Of a stretch of DNA of 64,000 nt, positions 24,330 to 33,376 are shown piece by piece. Under the pieces are notes generated by a model. The model was not told the DNA's origin and made no database searches. It worked only from the letters and a program-made list of their open reading frames with translations. This DNA is from Coriobacteriaceae bacterium (GTDB taxonomy: Bacteria; Actinomycetota; Coriobacteriia; Coriobacteriales; Coriobacteriaceae). Positions within the stretch are counted from its first letter, which is position 1. The number at the start of each line of letters is the position of its first letter. The translations under genes were made by a program, and so were the position numbers. The stretch lies in contig DAJPFV010000001.1 in the NCBI GenBank assembly GCA_025993015.1, forward strand, positions 1,736,001-1,800,000, read 5' to 3'.

Positions 24330-25443
24330 CTACGCCTCCTCGGCCATGAGGCCGACCGCCCACACCCAGCAGGCGAGCTCGCGCGCCGTGGCCACGTTCG
24401 CCTTGTTGCCGTGGACCCCGCGCGCGAGCAGCGCCTCCCGCCTCTCGGCCAGCCTCCGCACGCCCTTGGCGGCATGCCTGCGGGCGACCCGGTCCGGGGC
24501 CTGGCCCTTGGCGAGGTCCTTCGGCCGCCCCGAGCACGTCAGGTAGTGCCACGCGGCCTCGACCAGCGCCTTCCTCAGGTGCTTGTTGCCCGCCTTGGTG
24601 ATCGCGCCCCTGCGGTCGCTCTCCCCGCTGGAGTGCTCGGAGGGCGTCAAGCCGACCCATGCGGCGAACGACCGGGCATTCCTGAACCTCGAGAACTCGC
24701 CGGCCTCGAACACGAGGTCGGCGGCCGTCGCGGTGTCGACGCCCTTGAGGCAGCGCAGGGAGTCGACCCTCTTCCTCCACCTGGGCTTGCGGGTCTCGGC
24801 CTCGACGAGCCCCTCGAGCCGCGCCTTGTCCTCCGCCGCCCGCCTGACCGCGTCGACGTAGTAGGCGAGCGCCTCGTTGTCGGCCCCCTCCGCGAACCTT
24901 ATCGACTCGATCCAAGGACCAGTGCGCCCGGGTCCAGTTGCCCTTCCTGCGGCCGGTGGGCGTCCTCTCGTCGAAGACGAGCCCGTGCCTGAGCAGGAAC
25001 TTGGAGAGCCGCTGCTTCGAGCGCGAGAGGTCGTCCCTCGCGTCCTCGAGCGCCCTAGTCAGGTCGCGGGCGGCCTCGCACTCGTCGTCGGGGACCCACA
25101 CCTCGACCACGTTGCCGACCGACAGCATGCGGGCGAGGAACTCGGCGTCGTTGCGGTCGTTCTTCCTGCGCCTGTCCGCGCTGGGCTTGATCATCTTCGA
25201 GACGGCGCCGACCACGCAGTCGACCCCAAGGCCGGAGAGCCTCTTCTGCAGGTCGAATCCCGTGACCCCGGACTCGTACACGCACCTGGCCTTAGGGTCC
25301 ACGGAGCGGACCCACCCCGCGACGGCGCCGGCGTCGTAGCCGAAGGTCGCGCAGCGCACCTCCCCGGTCATGACGTCGAGGGAGACGGCCTTTATCGAAC
25401 GGGCGTGGACGTCGAGGCCGACGAAGGTGGTAGTATCGAGCAT
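24330..25443 (-). pseudogene. IS110-family transposase, frameshifted
   Basis: The N-terminal DEDD (RuvC-like) part reads GLDVHARSIKAVSLD and RKNDRNDAEFLARML in one frame; the C-terminal transposase_20 part (FEAGEFSRFRNARSFAAW..., GAITKAGNKHLRKALVEAAW) reads in another, ending at 24330. The switch lies at 24911-24920, where the plus strand has TCCAAGGACC: removing one A restores AHWSWIESIRF across the joint. The ATG at 25443 has GGAAGGGG upstream. Either an inactive copy, a sequencing error, or less likely a programmed frameshift. Confidence 0.85.
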
Positions 25444-25607
25444 GGGAGCCCCTTCCATGAATGCGGCGTGGCCGCCGCGGCTGAATTAGACACTCACCAT
25501 TGTCGGCCTAATCCGCGGTCTTTCATGCAGCAGGGGCTCTCAATGTTTTTATGTCCTGCTCATATCGTCTCTGCCGGCAGCCGGGGACAGTCCTTGCGGT
25601 TTTCCGT

Positions 25608-25644
25608 GGGTAGCTAAAATGGCCCCGTCCCAAATTAGCTACCC
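25608..25644. repeat. Stem-loop element GGGTAGCTAA...TTAGCTACCC
   Basis: Perfect 10-bp arms with a 17-base loop containing GTCCC (25627-25631) just before the 3' arm, the same arrangement as the dispersed repeats at 2228, 36625, 57427 and 61672. It lies between the IS element and the convergent HAD gene's 3' end. Confidence 0.65.
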
Positions 25645-25660
25645 TGCCGGGTTGCTGCTG

Positions 25661-26503
25661 CTAGGCGAGGGCAGCCATGATGGCGTGGGCGACGCCATCA
25701 TGGTCGTTGTCGAACTCGGTGATGGCGTCAGCGGCCTCGCGGTCCTCGGGCTCGGCGTTGATCATGGCCATGCCGTGGCCCGCCGCCTGCAGCATGGGGA
25801 TGTCGTTGATGTTGTCGCCAAAGGCCCAGGCGTCGGCGAGACGCTCGCCCAGGTGCTCGCATAGCCAAGTGAGGGCCGTTCCCTTGGTAGCGCCCTCGCC
25901 CATGACCTCGATATTCATGGCGTACGAACGCGTGACCTCAATGCCTCCGAGCGTGTCGAGCTCTGCTGCGATGGCGTCGCGATCGGCCGGGTCGTGCCAG
26001 TACATGGCGATGCGTTCGAGCGTCTCGACCTCGTCGATCTTGCTGTCGATATCCATGTCGATCGGTGTTCGTGTGCGCTTGAGCGAAGCCGCGATGTGGG
26101 GGTCGCCGCCACAGAACTCATCCAGACGCCCGTATAACGAGCGGGGGAGGAAGCACTGCCCATCCGCGAAGATATCGAAGGTCACATCGTGGCCGGCGGC
26201 AATGCGATGGATGCGGTGGGCAATACCACGGTCGAGCGGACGGCTCAAGATGCACGTGGCGCGCGAGGCGTCGGTGGGCGTATCCTCGTCGAGCTGCCAG
26301 ACGCTGGCGCCGTTGGCGCAGACCGCGTAGTGTACGGCGGGGTGGGCGAGGATGGGCTCAAAGATGCCTGACAGCGGGCGCCCCGTGCAGGGCACAAACT
26401 CAATCCCACGTCGAGCGAGTTCGTCGAGCATTGCCCAGGTGGCGTCGCTCATCTGCTTATCACTCGTCAGCAGCGTTCCGTCCATATCGGAAAACACAAT
26501 CAT
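25661..26503 (-). CDS. Cof-type HAD-IIB family phosphatase (second copy)
   Basis: The 280-residue protein begins MIVFSDMDGTLLTSDKQMSD with motif I, then VPCTGRPLSGI, and ends with AWAFGDNINDIPML, motif IV with Asp residues. It is a paralogue, not a duplicate, of the gene at 23191. Substrate unknown. It is transcribed in the same direction as the citrate synthase gene but downstream of that gene's terminator, so it may have its own promoter. Confidence 0.88.
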   Translation of the reverse strand: MIVFSDMDGTLLTSDKQMSDATWAMLDELARRGIEFVPCTGRPLSGIFEPILAHPAVHYAVCANGASVWQLDEDTPTDASRATCILSRPLDRGIAHRIHRIAAGHDVTFDIFADGQCFLPRSLYGRLDEFCGGDPHIAASLKRTRTPIDMDIDSKIDEVETLERIAMYWHDPADRDAIAAELDTLGGIEVTRSYAMNIEVMGEGATKGTALTWLCEHLGERLADAWAFGDNINDIPMLQAAGHGMAMINAEPEDREAADAITEFDNDHDGVAHAIMAALA

Positions 26504-26527
26504 TTGATGCAGCCCTTTCTACTGGCA

Positions 26528-26567
26528 TAAAAAGCGTGGCCGAAGGCGGCGATGCCCTGGCCACGCT
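26528..26567 (-). terminator. Terminator downstream of citrate synthase
   Basis: AGCGTGGCC (26533-26541) and GGCCACGCT (26559-26567) form a 9-bp stem; on the minus strand it is followed by TTTTTATG. Confidence 0.85.
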
Positions 26568-26590
26568 CGAGTTCTATAACGGTCCGCGTC

Positions 26591-28009
26591 CTAGCGGTCG
26601 GCGAGTGGCTTGTACTCCAGCGGCTCGATCACCGGGCGGTAGGCGGGGCGGATGATGCGGTGCGCACAGAAGAGCTCTTCCATGCGGTGCGCCGACCAGC
26701 CGGCCATGCGGGCGACGGCGAATAGCGGCGTAAAGAGCGTCTCGGGCACGCCGAGCATCTTGTAGATAAAGCCCGTGTACAGGTCGATGTTGGCGCAGAT
26801 GGGCTTGGTCATGCCGTGGTCGCGCATGACCTGGGGTGCCAGGCGCTCGATACGCTCGATGAGTGCGAACTCTTCGCCCAAGTCCTTCTTGGCTGCCAGT
26901 GAGCGCGCGTAACGGCGGCAGACCTCGGCGCGCGGGTCGCTCAGCGTGTAGACGGCGTGGCCCATGCCGTAGATGAGGCCCGTGCCGTCGAAGGCCTGCT
27001 TGTCGAGGATCTTGCCCAGGTAGGCCGCGACCTCGTCCTCGTCCTCCCAGTTGGAGACATGCGCGCGGATGTCCTCGTGCATAGACACGACCTTGGCATT
27101 GGCGCCGCCGTGGCGCGGGCCCTTGAGCGAGCCGATAGCCGCGGCGTAGGCGGAATACGGGTCGGTGGCCGAAGACGACAGCACGCGGCAAGCGAAGGTG
27201 GAGTTGTTGCCGCCGCCGTGCTCGGCATGCAGCATGAGCATCACGTCGAGCAGCATCGCCTCATCGCGGGTGAACGCCATGCCGCCGCGCAGGACCTGTA
27301 GGATGGTCTCGGCGGTGGAGAGGCCGGGCGTGGGGTGCGGCACGTGAACCTCGGAGCCGCGAAGCTTGGCGACCGAGGCCAAGTGTGCGAAGGCGGCGAT
27401 GCGCGGGAGACGTGCGAGCATGGAAATGGCGACGTCGATTTCGTGCTCGGGCGTGATCACGTCTGGTTCGGCATCGAAGGCGTAGAGCAGCAGCACGGCG
27501 CGCTGGAGCACGTTCATGATGCTCGCCGACACCGTGGTCATCGGGAATTCCTTGACGTACTCGTCGCTCAGATGTCTAAAGGCGCCCAGGCGCTCGCAAA
27601 AGCCGTCGAGCTCTTCCTTGTTGGGCAGCGAACCCGTGATAAGCAGATAGGCGACTTCCTCGTAGCCGTAGCGATTCTCGGCCTGGGCATTGTTGACCAG
27701 ATCCTCGATGCTGTAGCCGCGAAGCGTGAGCTTGCCCTGATCGGGCACGACCTTTCCGTCGACCTTGTTGTAGCCGTGCACATCCGAGATGCGAGTGAGG
27801 CCCGCGACCACGCCCGAGCCGTCGGCATTGCGCAGGCCGCGCTTGACATTGTGCTCAACAAACAGGCCCTCGTCATAAGGGTCGGTCGGCAGGCCGTGGT
27901 AGAGGCTTTCGCTCTCAGGCGAAATCTGGCGGCTTGCTTCGTAATCCAGAACCAGGCGGCTCAAGTGGTCATCGAAGCGGTAATAGATTTTCTTGGCGTC
28001 GTAGGCCAT
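26591..28009 (-). CDS. gltA: Citrate synthase
   Basis: It condenses acetyl-CoA and oxaloacetate to citrate. The 472-residue protein has the three catalytic regions: the substrate-binding MLHAEHGGGNNSTF, the active-site His in YGMGHAVY, and the catalytic Asp in ANIDLYTGFIY. The first 80 residues (FDDHLSRLVLDYEASRQ...) are a longer N-terminal part than in short bacterial enzymes. No other TCA genes are near, so it probably supplies 2-oxoglutarate for biosynthesis. The ACT-domain gene lies 77 bp upstream on the same strand. Confidence 0.95.
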   Translation of the reverse strand: MAYDAKKIYYRFDDHLSRLVLDYEASRQISPESESLYHGLPTDPYDEGLFVEHNVKRGLRNADGSGVVAGLTRISDVHGYNKVDGKVVPDQGKLTLRGYSIEDLVNNAQAENRYGYEEVAYLLITGSLPNKEELDGFCERLGAFRHLSDEYVKEFPMTTVSASIMNVLQRAVLLLYAFDAEPDVITPEHEIDVAISMLARLPRIAAFAHLASVAKLRGSEVHVPHPTPGLSTAETILQVLRGGMAFTRDEAMLLDVMLMLHAEHGGGNNSTFACRVLSSSATDPYSAYAAAIGSLKGPRHGGANAKVVSMHEDIRAHVSNWEDEDEVAAYLGKILDKQAFDGTGLIYGMGHAVYTLSDPRAEVCRRYARSLAAKKDLGEEFALIERIERLAPQVMRDHGMTKPICANIDLYTGFIYKMLGVPETLFTPLFAVARMAGWSAHRMEELFCAHRIIRPAYRPVIEPLEYKPLADR

Positions 28010-28086
28010 GCGCGCTCCTCTCCGGGCCGCATCGGGGTGACTTGCATGGGCATGCGCGCGTCAGGCTATCCCCAGCGGCTTGCTCG

Positions 28087-28374
28087 CTACAGGCGGTACA
28101 TAAAGTTGAAGACGTCCTCGCGCTGGATGGACACGTTGACGCCCGAAAGCTCGCCGGCCTCGGCCAGCGCCTTCTGCAGCTCGGCGAAGTCGAGCTTGGA
28201 CTCGGCGGTATCGGCCAGCATGGTCATGGTGAAGATGTCCTCGATAATGGACTGCGTGATGTCGCGGATGTCGACGTTGGCCTCGCCTAGGACACGGGTG
28301 ACGCCGGCGACGATGCCGGGGCGGTTCTTGCCAAGGACGGTGATGACGATACGGGAGGACGAGATCTCGGCCAT
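28087..28374 (-). CDS. ACT-domain protein (UPF0237 family)
   Basis: A 95-residue single ACT domain with the family start RIVITVLGKNRPGIVAGV and ANVDIRDITQSII. ACT domains bind amino acids or other small ligands; UPF0237 proteins are usually encoded next to a UPF0210 (DUF711) partner, which is not seen here. The following gene is citrate synthase. The function is unknown. Confidence 0.88.
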   Translation of the reverse strand: MAEISSSRIVITVLGKNRPGIVAGVTRVLGEANVDIRDITQSIIEDIFTMTMLADTAESKLDFAELQKALAEAGELSGVNVSIQREDVFNFMYRL

Positions 28375-28770
28375 GGGAAACCCTTTCGCGTGATTGCGGC
28401 GCGCGCGGGGCGCTCCGCTACGGTACAGTGTTCATCATTGTACCTGTCTGGCGCAAAAAAGGCGCGCTCGCTGCGGCGTTACATGCCTGCAACATGAGCG
28501 TAAGGGGGAAGGCCGTACGGGGAAGAGCCGTCTGGCGCGTGTCCGGCTCGTGTTGGGTTGATTTCCGATCTCAGCCGAACACATTGAGCGGACAGGCCGT
28601 TCCCGCAGTCAGCCGAACGCCTCCGACGGCTGATTCCGAACTGGAAGCGGAGGGCATCCCCGCCCTTCGGTAGGGGATACCGCTCCGCGGCGCATGCCGC
28701 GGGCGGCGCCCCTATCGGACCACCGTGACCTCAGTTGGGATGGGCCCAGCACTGCCGCGTACTCGGTGAG
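28375..28770. other. Intergenic stretch containing the left island repeat
   Basis: No gene is visible. 28375-28555 is the upstream region of the ACT gene, with TACAAT on its minus strand near 28437-28442 as a possible -10. 28556-28619 is the left 64-bp repeat. 28620-28770 holds short GC-rich inverted repeats, such as CGCGGCGCATGCCGCG near 28685, and no coding potential. Confidence 0.5.
28556..28619. repeat. Left 64-bp direct repeat (possible attL)
   Basis: From GGTTGATTTCCGATC to GCCGAACG, this matches 35770-35833 at 62 of 64 positions in the same orientation. It lies 151 bp from the 3' end of the decayed integrase gene. It may be an attachment-site duplicate of the island, or a dispersed repeat. 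Confidence 0.75.
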
Positions 28771-29496
28771 CTAGAGCCAACTGTTCGTCTTCACGTCGCG
28801 TATGGCGATATTTCGGTCGTCCGGCTCGGTGATGCCATAGCCGAACGCCTGGAGCGTCTCGATGGACTCCTGGATCCTCTGTTGGAACATGGGACCCGGA
28901 TCGACCCTCGGCCCGAGGTGCCCGCGCCAAAGGCACGGCGTGGCGCGCAGCATGTTATGGATTTTGGAGATGGGCTCGATGTCGGCGTAGACGTTGAGCG
29001 TCGCCATGGCGTCCTTGTGGCCGAGGATCGATTGGAGCGCCTTGATATCGCCGCCTTGGCGGATCCACTGCGTTGCGAACGTGTGGCGAAGGCCGTGGAA
29101 CGTGATCAGCTCGTCGTTGGTGCCCATGAGGCCGTTGGTCTCCGAGAACGTCTTGAACGCCCTGCGGATATAGCTTGTCGTCGCGAAGGTCGCGCCCGGC
29201 TCCGACAGGATGTAGCAGTCCCCGATCTCGACCGCCCCGGTAAGGCCGCGCAAGCGCAGCTTTCCGCAGTCGATCTCGTGGGTCTCCTTCAGGAAGGGGA
29301 GTAGGCCGACCGGGTCGATGGGGATACCCCTGGCGTCATGGGTCTTGGTGTCCTTGATGAACGAACCCATTCCCTTCGCGTGCGCCACCGAGTGTCTGAT
29401 CGAGATCAGGCCCGTCTCGAAATCCACATCGCACCACCGAAGGCCGCAGACCTCGCCGATTCGCATCCCCGTGTGCAGGGCGAGTACGACCGCCCT
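28771..29496 (-). pseudogene. Tyrosine recombinase (integrase), C-terminal catalytic part only
   Basis: The reading frame begins right after the stop codon of the XRE gene with RAVVLALHTGMRIGEVCGLRW and contains the catalytic Arg there, HGLRHTFAT (His-x-x-Arg) and LGHKDAMATLNVYA (His and the nucleophilic Tyr). About 170 N-terminal residues (SAM-like core-binding domain) are missing, and there is no start codon before the Met in HTGMRIG. The junction with the regulator gene suggests a deletion removed the 5' half. Confidence 0.8.
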
Positions 29497-29748
29497 CTAA
29501 TCCTCGGCGGACCAATCGAGTCCAAACTCCTTTCGGGCATCCTCTTCGCTCATGACTTCGAGAAGGTCTCCGGGTTGGCAACGAAGGGCGAGGCATAGCT
29601 GCTCGAGTGTGTTGAAGCGAATGCCGCGAATATGCCCTTTTTTAATACGGGACAGGTTCACGGGCGTGGTTCCAATCCTTTCGGCAAGTTCGTTCGAGGA
29701 AATCTTTCGCTCGGCCATGATCTTGTCGAGGCGAACAATTACGGGCAT
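29497..29748 (-). CDS. XRE-family helix-turn-helix regulator (YozG-like)
   Basis: An 83-residue Cro/CI-type protein: MAERKISSNELAERIGTTPVNLSRIKKG places the helix-turn-helix at about residues 18-40, then LEQLCLALRCQPGDLLEV. Small regulators of this type are typically encoded with DUF2975 membrane proteins, and the frameshifted upstream gene fits that family. Nine bases separate them, with AAGGAAA as the ribosome binding site. It may act on the palindrome at 30307-30325. The integrase fragment starts at its stop codon. Confidence 0.88.
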   Translation of the reverse strand: MPVIVRLDKIMAERKISSNELAERIGTTPVNLSRIKKGHIRGIRFNTLEQLCLALRCQPGDLLEVMSEEDARKEFGLDWSAED

Positions 29749-29757
29749 GGCGTTTCC

Positions 29758-30269
29758 TTACGCAATCTCGTCGGAGTCGAGGTACAGCTCTCGGGCGTAC
29801 AAGAAGAGCTGGGAAAGCATGAACAGGACGATGCCGAGAACCAGAGAGGTCCAATCGAATGATGAAGCGATCTCTTGGGCGCCGACGGCCCCCCGCCGCC
29901 AAACATCGAAACGGAGGTTTTGAGTGAGCCGGCGTAGAGGCTGGTGGCAGCTTGAACAACGAAGAGAATGCCGAGCACCTTCAAGCATGTCGCAGACCCT
30001 TTCTTGAAGGGGTCTCCGCTCTTGATCGTCCACACGAGAACGGCGCTGAGGATGGTCGTAGCGATACCGATGACGGCAGGGACCAATGTCGAGATCGCAA
30101 GGGCTGGATACGCGGGGGAGTCTGCAATTACAGGGTTGTTGAGCACTTCGATTGCTGGCTTTAAGGAGAACGCCACTTGTGCGATGGCGGTGGCGCAAAG
30201 GGTCGCAGAGGCTATCGCACATGCGATGCGGAAGGAATGAAGCCGGGGAGTGCGATTGTCGGAACTCAT
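29758..30269 (-). pseudogene. DUF2975-like membrane protein, frameshifted in a G6 tract
   Basis: Residues 1-125 in the first frame hold three hydrophobic segments (IACAIASATLCATAIAQVAF, ALAISTLVPAVIGIATTILSAVL in part, and VLGILFVVQAATSLYA) up to SVSMFGGGG. The expected C-terminus (GAQEIASSFDW, then SLVLGIVLFMLSQLFLYAREL) reads in another frame and ends at 29758. One extra G in the run at 29889-29894 (C on the plus strand) rejoins the frames. GGAGG precedes the ATG at 30269. It could be phase-variable, decayed or an error. Confidence 0.7.
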
Positions 30270-30306
30270 AATAACCTCCGAAGAATTTAAAAAACTCAGG
30301 TTACTT

Positions 30307-30331
30307 TTTAACAGTTTATGTTAAATTGACT
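30307..30331. promoter_or_regulatory. Operator-like palindrome and -35 box between divergent genes
   Basis: TTTAACA (30307-30313) and TGTTAAA (30319-30325) form a palindrome with a 5-base spacer, followed at once by TTGACT (30326-30331), a 5/6 -35 hexamer for the ABC operon. No good -10 follows at 16-18 bases. The position suits control of both the XRE/DUF2975 genes and the transporter genes. Confidence 0.5.
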
Positions 30332-30413
30332 TTGCCGGCAAGTAATCACAGCATGCTGCAACTGAAACCCCGCGCATCGGGCTGAATCGTGTTGAAATGA
30401 GCTGGTGATACGT

Positions 30414-32630
30414 ATGCTCAAAATCTCGAAGGCGATCTTTAGGTCGCTTCTCTCCTCCAGGTCGCTCTGTGTTGTCGTTGTTGCGTTGATGGTTCTTTGT
30501 GCTCTGCCCGTCTTCAGGAGCGCGGCTGGCATCGACGGACGGGTCGAATACCTCGAGTCGGGAATAACCCGTGTTGAGCAGGAATTGTCAGCATCCTATG
30601 CGGATGCGCTTGTGAATGCGGGGGAGGACGGTGTCTACACCTCTTCATCAAGCATGCCCGCGCTTCTGTACCCTCTTGCCGCGGGACGTCTTATCTTGGC
30701 ACCGCTCTCTCCCCTACTTCCGTTTCTGCAGATATCGGATGGAGAGTACACCTATTATGACGGATCGAAGGAGTACTTGCTATGGGTCGCAACGGCCGTT
30801 GCCGTCTCGTTCCTTGCCGCGCGTCTTAACAAACGTGAAAAGCTCATCATCCAGGCACCGATGGGCGAGCTGGGTAGACTTGTTGCATCGAGCGTATGGG
30901 CGAGTGTTTTTGCAATGCTTGCCGTCCTCGCCATCAATCTTCCAGGGATAATCGCCGCGCTTGTGAAGAATGGCCCGGGCTCGCCGTTCTATCCGATAGG
31001 CTACATTCAATATGCGACTCCGGTTATCAAACCGGCTTGGCTGGTGTTCGCGCAGACGGCCATCTTGCAATTCTTGGTGGCGGCGTTCATCTCGCTCGTC
31101 GTTCACCTTGCCGTGAAGATTGCCAATAACCCTACGCTTGGAATCGTGTTCGTATGTGCCCTGATGGGGGCGACGATGGTTCCCGGGTATTACGGAAGAT
31201 CCATCGCTTTACGTGAGTTCGCCCTGTTGAATCCCCTTACGTATGCGAACACTGAGTTGACCGTCGGCGCCTATAGCCCGTACCCGACAACGCAGATAGT
31301 GAATCTGCCTGGACTTTGCTTCGAGCGTGGCGCGATTACCCTCGTATGCGCAATCGGGATCGAGGTGCTGGCAATTAGCCTGCTTTGCGTTGCTGGAAAG
31401 AGCGGCTGCGCGCGCCCGATGTCCCCGATTTGTCTTGAGAGAGGTTCCTTCACCGCATCGAGAACGACAGCCCGTTCGAGCGCTTGTGCCTCCGCCGTTG
31501 CATACGTAAGAACGATGGGGAAGCTGCTCCTGCATTCTCCTGCCCTCGCCGTATGCGCGATTGCAATGTCGACGGCGATGCTGGCCCCGGCTCTGGTCGA
31601 GGTGTTTCCTGACGCTGGTGACGTTTCCGCTGTTCGGTATAGGGATGGGGAGCTCCGTTCAATAGATCGGTATCTAGAGCAGGACGCTGCGAATATGGAC
31701 GTCGAGGGCAAAGCGGCCCTGGAAGGCATGCGAGATGCTCTTTCGGGTTTCGTGTACGCGCCCACGCCTGCGGAGGGGTTTCGAAGCCTTGCGACGTACG
31801 AGCGCGCTCGAGGCGAGCTGGGCGCGGCAGATGCGACCCTCCTGCAATCGATCGGAATCGAGCCGGAGACTCCTTCTCGTGTGGAGGCGCGCGCCCTTCT
31901 GCTCGAGTCGATCGCGAGCTTGCCGGACCCCAAGGTTTACGAGTTAAGTACGAAGATGCCCCCATTAATCCTCCTTTCCTATCTCCAGGCAGCGCTTCCT
32001 TCCTTGTTTTGGCTGTTGCCCGTGGTTGTCACATCGCTTGCGTGCACCCACCTGCGGTGCCGTTCCCTTCTGGTTTTCCAAGTCCCCGCAACAGCGCATG
32101 TGCGTTTTCTGACGGCTGTTGCGCTGTCTCTCCTGCTTGGCTTGGCGCTGCTTTTGGTGTCGATGGTTCCCGCTGCGGTTGTGTCCTTGATTAAGAACGG
32201 TGCGGGTGGTTCGGAGTATCCCGTCGCTCTCATTCGGGCGGGAGCTTCGACAACGTCCATGGTGGGGGAGGCGGTGTTGTGCAGTATTCCGTTGCTGGTC
32301 ATGGCATACGGCGTGATTTCCGTCGTCGCTGCGTTGACAGCAGCGATTAGCCGCAACCCCGTTGTCACCGGAATGGTTTGCGCGGTTCTCTTGGTGTTGG
32401 GTTCGTTGAGCGCTCATGTTGAAAGCGTGGGCATGGGCGTCGCGCTGCTGGCTCCATTCGCCTCGTTTGATCCCGCTTCCCAGGTGGGGACGATTGGGTT
32501 CCTTGGGCGAGGGACGAACGCGATGCCTTTTGGAGAGGTCGTCGGCGCATCGGGCGCTCTGCTGGTGGTCTTGGGCGCCGTATCTCCGTTGATGGTGCGC
32601 CTGAGTGTTCCAAAGATCGAAAGGGGATGA
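30414..32630 (+). CDS. Double-length ABC-2-like permease
   Basis: About 738 residues made of two similar halves. Each half has an N-terminal hydrophobic segment, a soluble outside region and then several membrane segments; the halves share a motif, ALVKNGPGSPFYP at about 187-199 and SLIKNGAGGSEYP in the second half. The small gene product and ATPases nearby suggest export or immunity. ATG 30414 is in frame with GTG 30405; neither has a strong ribosome binding site. It overlaps the ATPase gene by 4 bases. I do not recognise a named family. Confidence 0.75.
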   Translation: MLKISKAIFRSLLSSRSLCVVVVALMVLCALPVFRSAAGIDGRVEYLESGITRVEQELSASYADALVNAGEDGVYTSSSSMPALLYPLAAGRLILAPLSPLLPFLQISDGEYTYYDGSKEYLLWVATAVAVSFLAARLNKREKLIIQAPMGELGRLVASSVWASVFAMLAVLAINLPGIIAALVKNGPGSPFYPIGYIQYATPVIKPAWLVFAQTAILQFLVAAFISLVVHLAVKIANNPTLGIVFVCALMGATMVPGYYGRSIALREFALLNPLTYANTELTVGAYSPYPTTQIVNLPGLCFERGAITLVCAIGIEVLAISLLCVAGKSGCARPMSPICLERGSFTASRTTARSSACASAVAYVRTMGKLLLHSPALAVCAIAMSTAMLAPALVEVFPDAGDVSAVRYRDGELRSIDRYLEQDAANMDVEGKAALEGMRDALSGFVYAPTPAEGFRSLATYERARGELGAADATLLQSIGIEPETPSRVEARALLLESIASLPDPKVYELSTKMPPLILLSYLQAALPSLFWLLPVVVTSLACTHLRCRSLLVFQVPATAHVRFLTAVALSLLLGLALLLVSMVPAAVVSLIKNGAGGSEYPVALIRAGASTTSMVGEAVLCSIPLLVMAYGVISVVAALTAAISRNPVVTGMVCAVLLVLGSLSAHVESVGMGVALLAPFASFDPASQVGTIGFLGRGTNAMPFGEVVGASGALLVVLGAVSPLMVRLSVPKIERG

Positions 32631-33376
32631 TCTCGATGATTGACCTTCAAACGCTGACGATCTCTTATGGAAAGAAGGTGCTCGTAGATTCGGTGAACGC
32701 TGAGTTTGCCCCGGGTACGGTCTACGGTCTCGTCGCTCCGAACGGGCATGGAAAGACGACGTTGCTGCGTGCGATGGCAGGTTTGCCGGGTCCTCGCGTG
32801 GACGGGAGCATCGTTCTGGATGAGGTGCAGGGTACGGGTGCGAGAGAGGTCCGTTCTATGATCTTCTATGCACCTGGTGAGGGGACGCTGCTGTATCCCG
32901 GATTGCGTGCGGAAGATCACCTCAAGATGGTTTGCGATATGTGGCCGCATGCTCGCGATATCGAAGAGATAGTGGAACAAACGCAGATAGGCGAGTTCGC
33001 GAAGATGAGGATCCGCACTCTGAGCCAGGGCATGAAGCAGCAGCTTACCCTGGCGATTGCGTATGCGACGGGCGCGCGGTACCTTCTATTAGATGAGCCC
33101 ATGAACGCGCTCGACCCCAGCAGGGTGGACTTGCATTCCGAGATTCTCAGGAAGCTGGCCGATTCTGGTACGTGCATCATCATGTCATCCCACATCTTGG
33201 ATTCGGTCGATAGGCTGTGCGATGAGATTCTGTTTTTGAAGGATGGGAGGCTCATTAGAAGCATTCCGCAAGATGATGCTGCGCCGAAGTCTCCTGGATC
33301 CCATTTCGCAAAGCCTGCCGGACGCGCCGAGGGTGCGCTAAGCACGTATCGGCGACTCTACGAAAAGGGCGGGTAG
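32627..33376 (+). CDS. ABC transporter ATP-binding protein
   Basis: A 249-residue ATPase with Walker A APNGHGKTT (37-45), a signature LSQGMKQQ (132-139) and Walker B YLLLDEP (152-158), then the H-loop in SSHILDSVD. It presumably powers the preceding permease, with which it overlaps by 4 bases. The signature resembles that of the fusion gene downstream (LSTGMKQQ), indicating related modules. A second in-frame ATG is at 32636. Confidence 0.93.
   Translation: MISMIDLQTLTISYGKKVLVDSVNAEFAPGTVYGLVAPNGHGKTTLLRAMAGLPGPRVDGSIVLDEVQGTGAREVRSMIFYAPGEGTLLYPGLRAEDHLKMVCDMWPHARDIEEIVEQTQIGEFAKMRIRTLSQGMKQQLTLAIAYATGARYLLLDEPMNALDPSRVDLHSEILRKLADSGTCIIMSSHILDSVDRLCDEILFLKDGRLIRSIPQDDAAPKSPGSHFAKPAGRAEGALSTYRRLYEKGG

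Larger units (their letters stand above)
24012..25565. mobile_element. IS110-family insertion sequence with 15-bp terminal inverted repeats
   Basis: ATATGAGCAGGACAT at 24012-24026 recurs in inverted orientation at 25551-25565, bracketing the transposase. The non-coding part beyond the transposase 3' end is long (about 318 bp) and the 5' end is short (about 107 bp), as in the IS1111 branch, which also has inverted repeats near its ends and a guide RNA on that side. The exact ends and target duplication are not certain. Confidence 0.65.

Noticed and set aside
31271..31933. A 220-codon minus-strand frame inside the double permease gene
   Set aside because: Arg/Ala/Ser-rich antisense shadow with no family and no ribosome binding site.
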